Shown in pieces: positions 16,585 to 26,773 of a stretch of DNA of 64,000 nt (positions are counted from its first letter, which is position 1; the number at the start of each line of letters is the position of its first letter). A program made the position numbers and the translations under genes. Origin of the DNA: Natrinema salinisoli (GTDB lineage Archaea > Halobacteriota > Halobacteria > Halobacteriales > Natrialbaceae); the NCBI RefSeq assembly GCF_020405205.1, contig NZ_CP084469.1, positions 868,001 through 932,000 of the forward strand, read 5' to 3'. Under the pieces are notes generated by a model. That model saw nothing but the letters and a program-made list of their open reading frames with translations. It made no database searches and had not been told where the DNA came from.

Positions 16585-17388
16585 TCACGCCTCGATCTCG
16601 CGGGCAGCCGCGAGCAATTCGTCGTGGATCCGCCCATTCGAGGCCACCAGCCCCGTACTGTCGTGTCGCCAGCGGTCACCCTCGAGGTCGGTCACGACGC
16701 CGCCGGCCTCGCGGATCAGCCCGACGCCGGCGACGGTGTCCCACGGGTTCACTCGCAGGTTCGTCATCGTCCCCTCGAGCGCACCCGAGGCGACCATCGC
16801 GAGCTCGAGTTGCGCGCAGCCGTACCGGCGCATGTCGCCGAATCGCTCGACGACTGCGCGGGTGGCCGCGGCGTACTGGTCGCGCTGGTCGAAATCCCAC
16901 CAGAAGGTCGGACAGACGGTGGCGGCTTCCGGGTCGCTGCAGTCGCTGACCGACAGCGGGTCGTCGTTCCGAGACGCGCCCTCGGGACCGACGCTGTACG
17001 TATCCGAGAGCGCGGGACAGTCGAACGCCGCGCCGACCGGTTCGCCGTCAACGACGGCCGCGACGGCTGTCCCGAACGCGCGCGAGCCGTTGACGTAGTT
17101 GTTCGTTCCGTCGATGGGATCGACGATCCAGGCCGGGCCCGTCTCGGGGACCTCCTTGAGCGCGTCGGCTTCCTCGCCGACGATCGGATCGTCGGGGAAC
17201 TCCTCGCGGATGGTCTCGATGACGGCCTCCTGTGCTTCGCGATCGACCTGCGTCACGACGTCCGTCTTTCCGTCTTTCTCCTCGACTGCGAGATCGGTCC
17301 GAAACGAGCCCGCCGCGACGGCGGCACCGTCGGCGGCGGCGCGAGCCGCGACGATCGCGCGATTCGAGTTCGCTGTGACATCACTCAT
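16585..17388 (-). CDS. Inositol monophosphatase family protein
   Basis: 267 residues, full length for the family. Mg-dependent phosphatase of inositol-1-phosphate or a sugar phosphate (some archaeal members also cleave fructose-1,6-bisphosphate or NADP). Motifs in order: PIVGEEADAL (69-78), AWIVDPIDGTNNYVNG (86-101) with the metal-binding DPIDGT, and NPWDTVAGVGLIREAGG near residue 216. Cytoplasmic. In haloarchaea such enzymes can serve inositol-lipid precursor synthesis; the exact substrate is not readable. It may be co-transcribed with the DUF63 gene downstream. Confidence 0.9.
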   Translation of the reverse strand: MSDVTANSNRAIVAARAAADGAAVAAGSFRTDLAVEEKDGKTDVVTQVDREAQEAVIETIREEFPDDPIVGEEADALKEVPETGPAWIVDPIDGTNNYVNGSRAFGTAVAAVVDGEPVGAAFDCPALSDTYSVGPEGASRNDDPLSVSDCSDPEAATVCPTFWWDFDQRDQYAAATRAVVERFGDMRRYGCAQLELAMVASGALEGTMTNLRVNPWDTVAGVGLIREAGGVVTDLEGDRWRHDSTGLVASNGRIHDELLAAAREIEA

Positions 17389-17663
17389 CGTCCTCCCTCG
17401 GTGATCCGTGCTGAAAAGTGGTCGTAGTCAGTGCGGTCCGGTTCCGGTGCCAGAGCGCCCTTCTGTACTCGAGAAATCGAGCGCCGTCTGTATCCTCTCT
17501 GAGTGCGACTATTCGATCGAACGTAGACCGTTCGCGATCGACTCGGAGAACGTCTCTCATCTGGTATCGAACTGGTACCGGAAGAAGCCATCGGCCACGT
17601 AGCTCGTAATTTCATGTCTAATGTGGGAAGTATATTACCGCCGATCCCAAACAGAAGAATACT

Positions 17664-18535
17664 GTGGCTGCGCTTCGCGAACTCCGGGCTGAGGTGAGTG
17701 ACGATTCGTTCCGGTTTGCGATCCTCGCCGGGTTGGCTACGATTCCGTTCACCGTCGCCCTCTCCTGGGATTCGGTGTCGGTGTCGAGCGAGGGGATGGT
17801 CCTCGGAGGATCCATTTCGGGAGAAGCCCTGCTTCTTGCCGGTGCGATCGTCGGCTATCGCTACAGCGGGCGGGAGACGGAGACTTCCCGCGCCGGGATG
17901 TGGACGGGACTCGTCGGCGCGATCGGGATGGCGATCGTAACCGTCGCCAACACGGTCGCGACGATCGGGACCGTGTCGTCGCGACTGGCCGTGATTGCCG
18001 TCGTCTCGACGTCGATTCTGCTTGCCATCGGCGTCGGACTCACGGTCCTGGTCGTGATGGCCACTGCCGCGGTCACCGGGTGGGTGACGGAGCGACTCGA
18101 TCGGGAGCGTCGAGTCTCGAGCCCACGGGACGTCGTCAGTCAGAACACCGCCGAGTCGAAGTGGTGGAAACCCGTCGGCGTCTACGTACTGGCGACGCCG
18201 ATAGTACTGGGCACCGCGTTTTGCGACCCGACAGCGGTATCGGTCTGGGCGTCTCCGCAGTCTCGATGATCGGGGTAGTACTGCTCTCGTACGTTACGGT
18301 CGTCGCGCTTTTCGTCGACGTGACCGCTCCCCGCGATGCGGAGACGGACTGGGTCCCGCGAGTGTGGTTCTACGTCGGCGTCCCGCTCGCCGCGTACGGG
18401 CTCGTCTATCTGGCGGTCACGCTGCGGTCGTCGGCGCCTCCCTCCGCGGTCGGCGCGTACGGATTCGCGATCGCACTCTGTTTCACGTCGGGTATCTACC
18501 TGTTCAACAGGCAGCGGTACGTCGGTATGCTGTAG
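17664..18535 (+). pseudogene. Frameshifted multi-pass membrane protein gene
   Basis: The first frame (GTG 17664 to the stop ending 18269) encodes four to five membrane helices: FAILAGLATIPFTVALSW, GEALLLAGAIVGYRYSG, GLVGAIGMAIVTVANTVA, AVIAVVSTSILLAIGVGL and VYVLATPIVLGTAF. After about 18215-18240 the hydrophobic coding continues in another frame (SAVSMIGVVLLSYVTVVALF, then WVPRVWFYVGVPLAAYGLVY) to the stop at 18535. One indel in that interval would join both parts into a single protein of about 290 residues. The GYRYSG-x-ETETSRAGMWTGL segment resembles the haloarchaeal DUF5518 membrane family, but I am not sure. Either a true inactivation or a sequence error. Confidence 0.65.
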
Positions 18536-18682
18536 CACCGACCCTCGGCGTCTCGAGTTCCTCGCTCCCGCGCACGAGCGAGCGCGCAACGTGTCCGTTC
18601 GTCGAGCGCGGACGGAAACCCACCACGTATCGACGAACCAGTCGCTGTTCTCCTATATCAGTCGTCGGCAGAAGTTTGCGAG

Positions 18683-18703
18683 GGCAAGACGCTCCGTCTT
18701 GCC
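18683..18703. repeat. Perfect 9-bp stem-loop beside tRNA-Leu
   Basis: GGCAAGACG, a three-base loop, and CGTCTTGCC form a perfect hairpin that ends 15 bp past the 3' end of the tRNA-Leu gene on the minus strand. It may mark the end of the tRNA precursor, though no T-run follows it on that strand. Confidence 0.5.
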
Positions 18704-18718
18704 GCGCACTATGGTGAG

Positions 18719-18801
18719 TGCGAGGGGAGGGGATCGAACCCACGAACTCCTACGAGAGCGGATCTTGAGTCCGCCGCCGTTGACCGCTTGGCTACCCTCG
18801 C
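18719..18801 (-). tRNA. tRNA-Leu (anticodon CAA)
   Basis: Read on the minus strand, the acceptor GCGAGGG pairs with CCCTCGC before discriminator A. The anticodon stem GCGGA/TCCGC holds the loop CTCAAGA, giving anticodon CAA (codon TTG). A long variable arm (CTCGTAGGAG region) identifies a class II tRNA, as expected for leucine. The T arm contains GTTCGATC, with one apparent T-T mismatch in the stem. CCA is not encoded and no intron is visible. Confidence 0.9.
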
Positions 18802-18895
18802 ACGCAGTCGTAACTCGACTCTCATCGCGGTTAAATCGTGCGATTCACCGCTCGAGCGGACGCCGCCACACCGCTCGACCGCGTCGGCAAGGAAC

Positions 18896-19324
18896 TCACG
18901 AGGTCGACCCGTCTGCGGGATCGTATCGGCGAACCAGTTCGGCGACGAACCACAGTTTCAGCCCCATCGTCGCCGCGGTCGTGACGACCGTCGCGACGGG
19001 TCGTCGTCTGTACACTGCGTACATATTAGACGCGAAGACCGGAAGCTGGAGCAGGTTCAGTATCTGCGGAAATCCGACCCCGATGAACGGCCGTCCGCGA
19101 TCGCTCCACTGCTGTTCGGCGCGGACGACGGTGTGCATCCAGTCGTCGGACTCGGAATCAGGTTCGGGAAACAGGAACGGATTGCAGACGAGAAACACCA
19201 CCGTCAGCCCGAGTAGCCGCCATCGCCGTGTGAAGCCGGCGGCGATCAATACGGGATACGCGAGCAGGCGGGTCCACCCGCTTTTCGGGTTCGAGTGGCG
19301 GTCCCAGACGAAATCCGGTAGCAT
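18896..19324 (-). CDS. Small membrane protein, DUF6653-like
   Basis: 142 residues. Starts MLPDFVWDRHSNPKSGWTRL, followed by membrane segments at about 20-50 (LLAYPVLIAAGF and LLGLTVVFLVCNPFLFPEP) and 85-135 (FPQILNLLQLPVFASNMYAV and VATVVTTAATMGLKLWFVAE). The order of an N-terminal W-x-RH-NP-SGWTR box, a NPFLFPEP turn and paired hydrophobic segments looks like the haloarchaeal DUF6653 family; function unknown. It lies between the tRNA gene and the tnpB element on the strand opposite tnpB. Confidence 0.7.
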   Translation of the reverse strand: MLPDFVWDRHSNPKSGWTRLLAYPVLIAAGFTRRWRLLGLTVVFLVCNPFLFPEPDSESDDWMHTVVRAEQQWSDRGRPFIGVGFPQILNLLQLPVFASNMYAVYRRRPVATVVTTAATMGLKLWFVAELVRRYDPADGSTS

Positions 19325-19453
19325 ATCTCTGCCTCAGTGCGCGGCCTCCTAAGCGTTCCCCGGGCCGGACTCGAGGGATCGCCGGGAGCGGCCGAGAACC
19401 GGACCGGTCGGGACGGCCGATCCCCACCGGATTACACGAAGGCAAGGAGAAAG

Positions 19454-19473
19454 CCCACGACTTTAGTCGTGGG
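19454..19473. repeat. Left-end hairpin of the tnpB element
   Basis: CCCACGAC-TTTA-GTCGTGGG, a perfect 8-bp stem that matches the right-end hairpin except for one loop base. Confidence 0.8.
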
Positions 19474-19573
19474 ATGAATCCGACGAAGGACGACACAATC
19501 CACGAGAGACAGAAGGCTGAGTCTCCCACGTCAAACAATAATTTTACATATACTCGTCCCGGATCCAAATGTG

Positions 19574-20908
<1,335 letters not shown>

Positions 20909-20926
20909 GACTCCCGCGAGAGGAAT

Positions 20927-20946
20927 CCCACGACTTCAGTCGTGGG
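20927..20946. repeat. Right-end hairpin of the tnpB element
   Basis: CCCACGAC-TTCA-GTCGTGGG, 18 bases after the tnpB stop. The zone around it is where the guide RNA scaffold of a TnpB element normally ends. Confidence 0.8.
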
Positions 20947-20952
20947 CGGATG

Positions 20953-21081
20953 TCAAGCCATTCGTTCGTCGAGCTCCGCCTCGGTGTACCGCCGATCGCA
21001 GTTCAGACACTGGTAGCCCCCCTCGATGTGGGCGTAGAGGCGCTCACCACAGTGAGGGCACCGGCCATACGGTTGAGCCAT
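20953..21081 (-). CDS. Zinc-finger microprotein (42 aa)
   Basis: Minus-strand ORF reading [18 protein letters not shown], then [20 protein letters not shown] and ending ERMA. Two pairs, CPHC (8-11) and CLNC (25-28), make a zinc ribbon with a 13-residue spacing, as in the microprotein at 4720. Its stop lies only six bases beyond the right-end hairpin of the tnpB element. Because the element faces it, read-through from tnpB would be antisense to this gene. Function unknown. Confidence 0.78.
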   Translation of the reverse strand: MAQPYGRCPHCGERLYAHIEGGYQCLNCDRRYTEAELDERMA

Positions 21082-21182
21082 CTGGTTCATGTATCGGGCG
21101 GAGTGAAATAAAACCGGTGCCTCCGCGCGATCGGGGGCACGGAACCGACGAAATTACCCGCTCGGCGCTCCTCCGTACGATC

Positions 21183-21668
21183 ATGGACGACCATACCCGC
21201 GACTCCACCGTCGAGGCTCCCGCCGGCAACCCGACGGGGTGGCAGCCGTCCGCGGGTCGGTGGGAGCACGCGACGCTCCGCCGTGCGACGGGACACGGCG
21301 TTCGACTGTTCAACGACGGTGCGTTCCACGAGTCACACGACTGCTTCGAAGACGAGTGGTACAACTACGGCAACGGCTCCACCGAGAGCAAGTACTGCCA
21401 CGGAATGGTGCAGGTCGCGGCAGGTGCCTACAAACACGTCGACTTCGAGAACGACGACGGAATGCGGAGCCTCTTCGAGACCGCACTCCAGTACCTGCAC
21501 GGCGTCCCGAACGACTACTACGGTGTCGACGTGCTCGCGGTCCGAACCGCACTTACCAACGCGCTCGAGGACCCCGCGCAAATCGACGGCTGGCGGATCC
21601 AGTTCGACGGCGAGCGGCCGATCGCCAGCGCCGCGGACTACGAGTACGCCGAGTCGCTCGAGGACTGA
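21183..21668 (+). CDS. DUF309 family protein
   Basis: 161 residues. The core [20 protein letters not shown] followed by W and [20 protein letters not shown] is the DUF309 helical bundle, in which conserved His, Glu and Trp residues line one face and may bind a ligand or metal. Function of the family is not established. ATG 21183 is preferred because upstream frame has shadow-like composition. It stands alone between the microprotein gene and the aspartoacylase-like gene. Confidence 0.88.
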   Translation: MDDHTRDSTVEAPAGNPTGWQPSAGRWEHATLRRATGHGVRLFNDGAFHESHDCFEDEWYNYGNGSTESKYCHGMVQVAAGAYKHVDFENDDGMRSLFETALQYLHGVPNDYYGVDVLAVRTALTNALEDPAQIDGWRIQFDGERPIASAADYEYAESLED

Positions 21669-21839
21669 TCGACTGCCGTCGTCGATCGTCGCACGTGACA
21701 GGTCGACCCCGATCGGATCGGGAAGCAGGTGATTAATGAGTGACGTTGGCACGGTATCCGTCGATCGTTCGCGACGGTTGACCGGTTCGGGTTGTGAGAG
21801 ACCGAATCGCCTTTCCCGTCTCAGCCCAAGTAATAGGTA

Positions 21840-22637
21840 ATGAAAGTCGCACAGATTGGGTCGGGGACGCCGGAAGTCGCAGTCGTCGCGGGCGTTCATG
21901 GGGACGAACCCTGTGGCGTCCGGGCCGTCGAGCGACTGCTCGACGAACGCCCGACCGTCAAACGGCCCGTCAAACTCATCATCGCCAACGAAGAGGCGCT
22001 GGAACGACGGGTTCGCTTCATCGACGAAGACCTCAACCGTGCGTTCCCCGGCGATCCGAACGCGAAGACACACGAGGGTAGGCTCGCGAACGAACTCGTC
22101 GCGGAACTCGAGGGGTGTCTGACCTTCTCGATGCACTCGACACAGAGTCACGCCGATCCGTTCGCGATCGTCAACGGCGTCAGCGAGACGGCCAAAGAGA
22201 TCGTCCCACAACTCCCCGTGACGGCGATGGTCGAGACGAGCAACTTCGCGGAGGGGCGGCTCTTCTCGGCTGTCGACACCGTCGAAGTCGAGTGCGGACT
22301 GCAGGGTTCGGAGACGGCCGCGCAGAACGCCGATCGGCTGACTCGCGCGTTTCTCACCGCAGTCGACGCCTTGCCGGGCGATACGATCTACAACGACCTG
22401 CCGGTCTACCGGCTCACCGACGTCATCGACAAGGGCGACGCCGACAGCTACGAAGTTTTCGTCGAGAACTTCACCGAAGTCGAAGCGGGCGCGCCCTTCG
22501 CTGCCGCCGACGGCGACGAGCAGATCGCCGACGAACCGTTCTACCCGGTTCTCATGTCGTCGAACGGCTATCGGAACGTCTTCGGCTACGCCGCGGAGAA
22601 ACTCGAGGTCCTCGAGACGCCGACCGCGGCGGACTGA
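21840..22637 (+). CDS. Succinylglutamate desuccinylase/aspartoacylase family protein
   Basis: 265 residues, zinc carboxypeptidase-like fold. The Zn ligands are visible as VAGVHGDEPCG (His20, Glu23) and FSMHSTQS (His99). Arg in EDLNRAFPGD (about 67) should bind the substrate carboxylate, and Glu in TVEVECGLQG (about 152) is the catalytic base position. It should hydrolyse an N-acyl amino acid. Cytoplasmic; substrate not determinable. It is followed by a T-tract at 22658-22662. Confidence 0.88.
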   Translation: MKVAQIGSGTPEVAVVAGVHGDEPCGVRAVERLLDERPTVKRPVKLIIANEEALERRVRFIDEDLNRAFPGDPNAKTHEGRLANELVAELEGCLTFSMHSTQSHADPFAIVNGVSETAKEIVPQLPVTAMVETSNFAEGRLFSAVDTVEVECGLQGSETAAQNADRLTRAFLTAVDALPGDTIYNDLPVYRLTDVIDKGDADSYEVFVENFTEVEAGAPFAAADGDEQIADEPFYPVLMSSNGYRNVFGYAAEKLEVLETPTAAD

Positions 22638-22657
22638 CGGATCCACCGGGTCCAGTA

Positions 22658-22662
22658 TTTTT
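22658..22662 (+). terminator. T-tract terminator after the aspartoacylase-like gene
   Basis: Five T residues beginning 20 bp after the stop codon, in GC-rich surroundings. Confidence 0.4.
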
Positions 22663-22783
22663 CCGGCATTCTTCCAGCAGTAGCCCCCTCTCGTTTCGGA
22701 CCCAGCGTCGGCCGGGATTCGAGTCTGGCTTCCCGAGTGCCGATGACGCAAGGCATATGCCCGTCACGGCCGTATCGGTGGAT

Positions 22784-23128
22784 ATGGAGTTCCCACCGAA
22801 CCAGGGTCTCGACCAGGACGAAGTCGACGAACAGGTCGCCGAAGCCATCGAGGAGAACGAGGTCGTTCTCTTCATGAAGGGGACGGAACTGATGCCGCAG
22901 TGTGGCTACTCCCGCAAGGCGCTCGGCCTGATCGACCAGTATCGCGACGACTACGAGACCGTCGACGTCCTCGAGTCGCTCGACGAGTTCCGAGCGGCGC
23001 TGTCGGACCGAAGCGACTGGGAGACGATCCCTCAGACGTTCGTCGACGGCGAGTTCGTCGGCGGCTCCGACGTGCTCGAGGAACTCGACGAACGCGGCGA
23101 GCTCGAGGAGACGCTCACGAGCGCATAA
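22784..23128 (+). CDS. Monothiol glutaredoxin (Grx4-type)
   Basis: 114 residues. The motif LMPQCGYSRKAL (Cys40, CGYS) is that of monothiol Grx4-like glutaredoxins, which in bacteria and eukaryotes bind and deliver [2Fe-2S] clusters. The glutathione-binding elements follow as IPQTFVDGEFVGGSD near residue 86. ATG 22784 (MEFPPNQGLDQDEV) is preferred; ATG 22757 is in frame but adds only nine residues. Haloarchaea use gamma-glutamylcysteine rather than glutathione, which the gshA gene in this window would make. Confidence 0.9.
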   Translation: MEFPPNQGLDQDEVDEQVAEAIEENEVVLFMKGTELMPQCGYSRKALGLIDQYRDDYETVDVLESLDEFRAALSDRSDWETIPQTFVDGEFVGGSDVLEELDERGELEETLTSA

Positions 23129-23247
23129 TTGTCGCGACCGCTGCGTTGATTTATCTGTCCCGAAACGTCACGGATCTAATAGCAGGTCATATAAGTCACG
23201 CGCTCGTACTAGCATATCACGAGTATCGCCGTACACACCTTCCCACA

Positions 23248-23832
23248 ATGTCAACAGAGGAATCCAGACACGTTTATCGGCTCCATTCGACGCTCGAATT
23301 GCCCCTCGAAGACCTTCGCGAGCATATCGACGATGCGACCTTTCCCGAAGGAATCACCGACGTCGAGATCACGCGGCGGAACAACACGCTGATTCTGAAG
23401 GCCGTCGCCGAGGATCAGTCGGTCAGCAAGTACACCCCGACGGCCCAGCTCAAGGCCAGCGTCACGGAAAACCGGGTCTACGAGGAAGACCCCGACGAGC
23501 GCCGACAGAAGTCCTTCAGCTGGGACGAGGAAGAGGAAGAGGAGATCGAGTCGGAACTCGTCGAGTTCGCCGCGTTCAAGGGCGACCGCGAGACCGTCCT
23601 CCAGAACTCGCTGTTGCAGTACCAGATGTTCCTCGTCCTCTGTGGGATCGCCGAAGCCGCCGAGAAAGGGACCCTGACGGCGATCTCGGAACGCGACGGC
23701 GATCTCGAGGCGACCCGCATCGTCGACGGCGAACCGCGACCGGCCGACATCGAGGTCGTCGAAGGGCCACGCGACCACGGCTCGGGACAGGGCGGCGTCA
23801 ACTGGCGAGATAACAAGTTCATCACTGACTGA
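23248..23832 (+). CDS. Conserved haloarchaeal protein (DUF7110-like)
   Basis: 194 residues, soluble, no signal. Begins MSTEESRHVYRLHSTLELPL and continues with an EGITDVEITRRNNTLILKAV strand pair, then an acidic run DEEEEEEIESELVEFAAFKG and a helical region that starts with RETVLQNSLLQYQMFLVLCG. I have seen this style in conserved haloarchaeal proteins; the DUF label is unconfirmed. Function unknown. A promoter lies in the AT-richer region before it. Confidence 0.7.
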   Translation: MSTEESRHVYRLHSTLELPLEDLREHIDDATFPEGITDVEITRRNNTLILKAVAEDQSVSKYTPTAQLKASVTENRVYEEDPDERRQKSFSWDEEEEEEIESELVEFAAFKGDRETVLQNSLLQYQMFLVLCGIAEAAEKGTLTAISERDGDLEATRIVDGEPRPADIEVVEGPRDHGSGQGGVNWRDNKFITD

Positions 23833-23932
23833 ACTCCATCGGGGACGTTCAGTTGGGACGCGTCGTCTTCCGACAGCGGCCGCTCTCGATCCCACACGGC
23901 TATTTGCATCTCGAAGTCGTACGACGAGCGCT

Positions 23933-25201
23933 ATGGTATCTCCCACTGGCCGACGGCGCTTCCTGTCGATGGCAGCCGTCGGTGCGACGGGACTCGTCGG
24001 GTCATCGATCGGATCGTCCATCACTGACCCCGAGTCGCCCGCGAGTATCGACCGGCTGCCGGAGACGGTGGGCCTCGAGAGAGTCATCGGCGGACTGGAG
24101 GCGCCCGTGGCCGTCGAATTCGCGGCCGATGGCGATCGACGATACGTCGCGGAACGGGACGGCCGTATCTACGCTCACGAGTCGGACGGCCGGCGCGACG
24201 AACCGTTTCTGGACCTGCGCGAAACGGTCGTGACCGGTGGCGAACGAGGCCTGCTGGGACTCGCCCTGCATCCCGATTTCGCCGAGAACCGCCGCCTGTT
24301 CGTCCACTACAGTTCGCCGTCTCGATCCGGAACGCCGGCGGACTTCGATCACACGGGCGTCCTCGCCGCGTTCGAGGCCACTGACGACGGCAGGCGGGCG
24401 AAACCGGGCTCCGAGCGAGTGATCCTCGAGATTCCGCAACCGAAGAACTACCACAACGGCGGCGATATCGCGTTCGGGCCGGACGGCTATTGCTACGTCG
24501 CCGTCGGAGCCGGCGGGGGCGGCGGCGGGGGCGGACAGGACGTGACCACGGATTTCCTGGGCAGCATCTTGCGTCTCGACGTCGACGAACGACAGGGGGA
24601 GAAGGGGTACGCGGTGCCTGACGACAATCCGCTGGTGGGTCGCCCGGGACTCGACGAGTACTACGCGTGGGGCTTTCGGAACCCGTGGCGGCTGTCGTTC
24701 GACGACGACGACCTCTTCGTCGCAGACGTCGGCGAGAACGACTACGAGGAAGTCAACCTCGTGGAGAAGGGCGGGAACTACGGCTGGAACATCAAGGAGG
24801 GGACTCACTGCTACAACGCCGACGAGTGTCCGGACGAGACGCCGGCAGACGTCCGCGGTGGCGAGCCGCTGCGCGATCCGATTATCGAATATCCGCGTGA
24901 GGATTCGGAAACGGGCGTGGCGGGCGTCTCGGTCATCGGCGGCTACGTATACGACGGTGAAATAGTACCGTCACTGGCGGACGCGTACGTCTTCGGCGAC
25001 TTCCTGGCGTCGGGACGGTTGTTCGCTGCCACCCGCCCCGAAAACGAGAACGACCTGTGGCCGACCACCGTCATCGAGGTCGCGAACGGGAAGCGACTCG
25101 AGCGACTCCTCTCGTTCGGCCGCGACGAGGAGGGAGAGCTCTACGTACTCGGGACCGGTGTCGACGGCGGTGGGGTCTATCGCGTGGTCCCCGCCGCGTG
25201 A
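23933..25201 (+). CDS. PQQ-dependent sugar dehydrogenase family protein, Tat-exported
   Basis: 422 residues. The N-terminus TGRRRFLSMAAVGATGLVGS is a twin-arginine signal, so the folded protein crosses the membrane. The rest is the six-bladed beta-propeller of soluble glucose/sorbosone dehydrogenases: LGLALHPDFAENRRLFVHYS, NHGGDIAFGPD-like NGGDIAFGPDGYCYVAVG, LRLDVDERQGEKGYAVPDDN and YAWGFRNPWRLSFDDDDLFV, then GENDYEEVNLVEKGGNYGWN. It would oxidise an aldose with PQQ in or outside the cell envelope. No electron-carrier domain is fused. A second family member with an added copper domain lies at the right end of the window. Confidence 0.88.
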   Translation: MVSPTGRRRFLSMAAVGATGLVGSSIGSSITDPESPASIDRLPETVGLERVIGGLEAPVAVEFAADGDRRYVAERDGRIYAHESDGRRDEPFLDLRETVVTGGERGLLGLALHPDFAENRRLFVHYSSPSRSGTPADFDHTGVLAAFEATDDGRRAKPGSERVILEIPQPKNYHNGGDIAFGPDGYCYVAVGAGGGGGGGGQDVTTDFLGSILRLDVDERQGEKGYAVPDDNPLVGRPGLDEYYAWGFRNPWRLSFDDDDLFVADVGENDYEEVNLVEKGGNYGWNIKEGTHCYNADECPDETPADVRGGEPLRDPIIEYPREDSETGVAGVSVIGGYVYDGEIVPSLADAYVFGDFLASGRLFAATRPENENDLWPTTVIEVANGKRLERLLSFGRDEEGELYVLGTGVDGGGVYRVVPAA

Positions 25202-25304
25202 CTGCTGCCGTTGGCGCACGCGAAAATCGGTCCCCGTACTCGAGCACGGCGACGACCGACCTGTCGGCGGTAAACGTTTGTACTCCTCGCGGCGAACCGT
25301 GCCT

Positions 25305-25622
25305 ATGAACGACCTGGGCACGTTCGAACTCCTCGGCCGGCTCGCCGTGGCTGCCTTCGTGATGATTGCCCCGACGCTTTGCTTTCTTGGACTGGTCAGG
25401 GGACTCGAGCGGTTACGCGACGACGATCTGATCAACGAGTGGGCGCGGACTCGTGGGGCCGACGACGTTACCGAACAGGACGATGTGCTCGCAGTACTGG
25501 CAAGCGGGATCGGAATCCAGACCAACGAGTCGTCGACCGTCCGCTGTCCGGCGTGTGGAACGCACAATCGGGCGGATGTGAGGTTTTGTCACGGGTGCCA
25601 GGGGCGGCTCGGATCGCCCTGA
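25305..25622 (+). CDS. Membrane-anchored zinc-ribbon protein
   Basis: 105 residues. One membrane segment lies at about 9-33 (LLGRLAVAAFVMIAPTLCFL), followed by a short soluble region and a C-terminal zinc ribbon, VRCPACGTHNRADVRFCHGC, with CPAC and CHGC pairs. Haloarchaea have many proteins with such C-terminal zinc ribbons attached to a membrane helix. Function unknown. It lies between the sugar dehydrogenase and the convergent SDR gene. Confidence 0.75.
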   Translation: MNDLGTFELLGRLAVAAFVMIAPTLCFLGLVRGLERLRDDDLINEWARTRGADDVTEQDDVLAVLASGIGIQTNESSTVRCPACGTHNRADVRFCHGCQGRLGSP

Positions 25623-25699
25623 CGGCTCGCGCGTTCAGCGGCCCGGCTCGATTGACGCGATCGACGTCCGCTCCCCGCTCGAGTCCGACGGCGGTGCCG

Positions 25700-26440
25700 T
25701 CACTCGAAGTGCGCTTCCCACTCCTCGGTGGTCTTCGATTCGCCGGTCACGCCGTCGGCTCCCTGTGCTGCGAGCGACGCAGCGGCGTCGTCCATCACGT
25801 CGGGCTGGAGGATCTCCGCGCGTTCGTCCTCGGGCAGGTGCTCCCAGATCTGCGTGTTGACCCGGCCGCCGGGATCGATCGCGTTGACGTTGATCCCGTC
25901 GTCTTCGACCTCGAGCGCGATCGCCCGAGTGAATCCCTCGAGTCCCCATTTGGACGTAATGTAGGGCGACGCGTTGGGGACCGCGTATCTCCCGAGGCCC
26001 GAGGAGACGTTGAGGACGTTCCCCGACTCCTGGCCGGTCTCGAGCATCGCCTCGAGGACGCGCTTCGTGAACAGGTAGACCCCCTTGAGGTTGACCGCCA
26101 TGATGCGATCCCACTCGTCTTCGTCCGTATTGAGGAGGGACCCGCGCTCGTCGCCGAAGTGCTCGCCCGGGATCCCGGCGTTGTTGATCAGCGTGTCGAC
26201 GCCATCGAACCGATCGATCGTCGACCGGACGACCCGGTCGACCGCATCGGAATCGCGAACGTCAGCCGGCGCGACCAGCGTCTCGCCCTCCGCTTCCGCA
26301 GCGACGGCCTCGAGTTCGTCTTCGCTTCGGGCTACGAGGACGACGTTCGCACCGAGCTCGGAGAGGTGAAGCGCCATCGACCGACCCAGTCCCTTACTCG
26401 CACCGGTGACGATGATCGTCTCGTCGTCTAGATTCGTCAT
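25700..26440 (-). CDS. Short-chain dehydrogenase/reductase (SDR)
   Basis: 246 residues. Rossmann motif IIVTGASKGLGRSMALHL (9-26), NNAGIPGEHFG near 85, NVLNVSSGLGR (catalytic Ser) and SPYITSKWGLEGF with Tyr and Lys of YxxxK. NAD(P)H-dependent alcohol/ketone oxidoreductase, substrate unknown. ATG 26440 (MTNLDDETII) is chosen; the frame continues upstream without family similarity. It is divergent from the CysD-like gene across 333 bp. Confidence 0.9.
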   Translation of the reverse strand: MTNLDDETIIVTGASKGLGRSMALHLSELGANVVLVARSEDELEAVAAEAEGETLVAPADVRDSDAVDRVVRSTIDRFDGVDTLINNAGIPGEHFGDERGSLLNTDEDEWDRIMAVNLKGVYLFTKRVLEAMLETGQESGNVLNVSSGLGRYAVPNASPYITSKWGLEGFTRAIALEVEDDGINVNAIDPGGRVNTQIWEHLPEDERAEILQPDVMDDAAASLAAQGADGVTGESKTTEEWEAHFE

Positions 26441-26773
26441 GTGGTGACAGTCGTGACGCAGGAAGTAATACGTTCGTTTGTCGCCCCTGGAATCGGGGTT
26501 CCCCTCCCAGTTCACAGACAGTCCGCCTGCTGCTCGAAATATTTGCCGACACCGTCGACGCTGCCCGTTCCACGCGCCCCTGTCGTGGGATCAGAGAGGA
26601 GACTCGAGCAACTCGAATGTAGCCGCTCACTCGGTACCGTCGCCAGCGACGCTGCAGGGTGGGGCCACGGGGGAGACGCAGGTCCGAAGACGGACGCTGA
26701 GCGGTCGGAGATGCCGACAGGCCTTTCCGCCGACCCAAAGGATTTACAGCTCCTAATTAGATATAATTACGAG
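26441..26773. other. Divergent intergenic region, 333 bp
   Basis: Promoter space for the SDR and the CysD-like genes. The right end is AT-rich with TAATTAGATATAATTACG just before the ATG at 26774, containing an inverted repeat TAATT/AATTA around the TATA-like core. I see no gene in the rest. Confidence 0.45.

Noticed and set aside
21333-22751. Long minus-strand frame (472 codons) opposite the DUF309 and aspartoacylase-like genes
   Set aside because: Covers two genes with clear motifs on the other strand and shows Val/Arg/Asp shadow composition.
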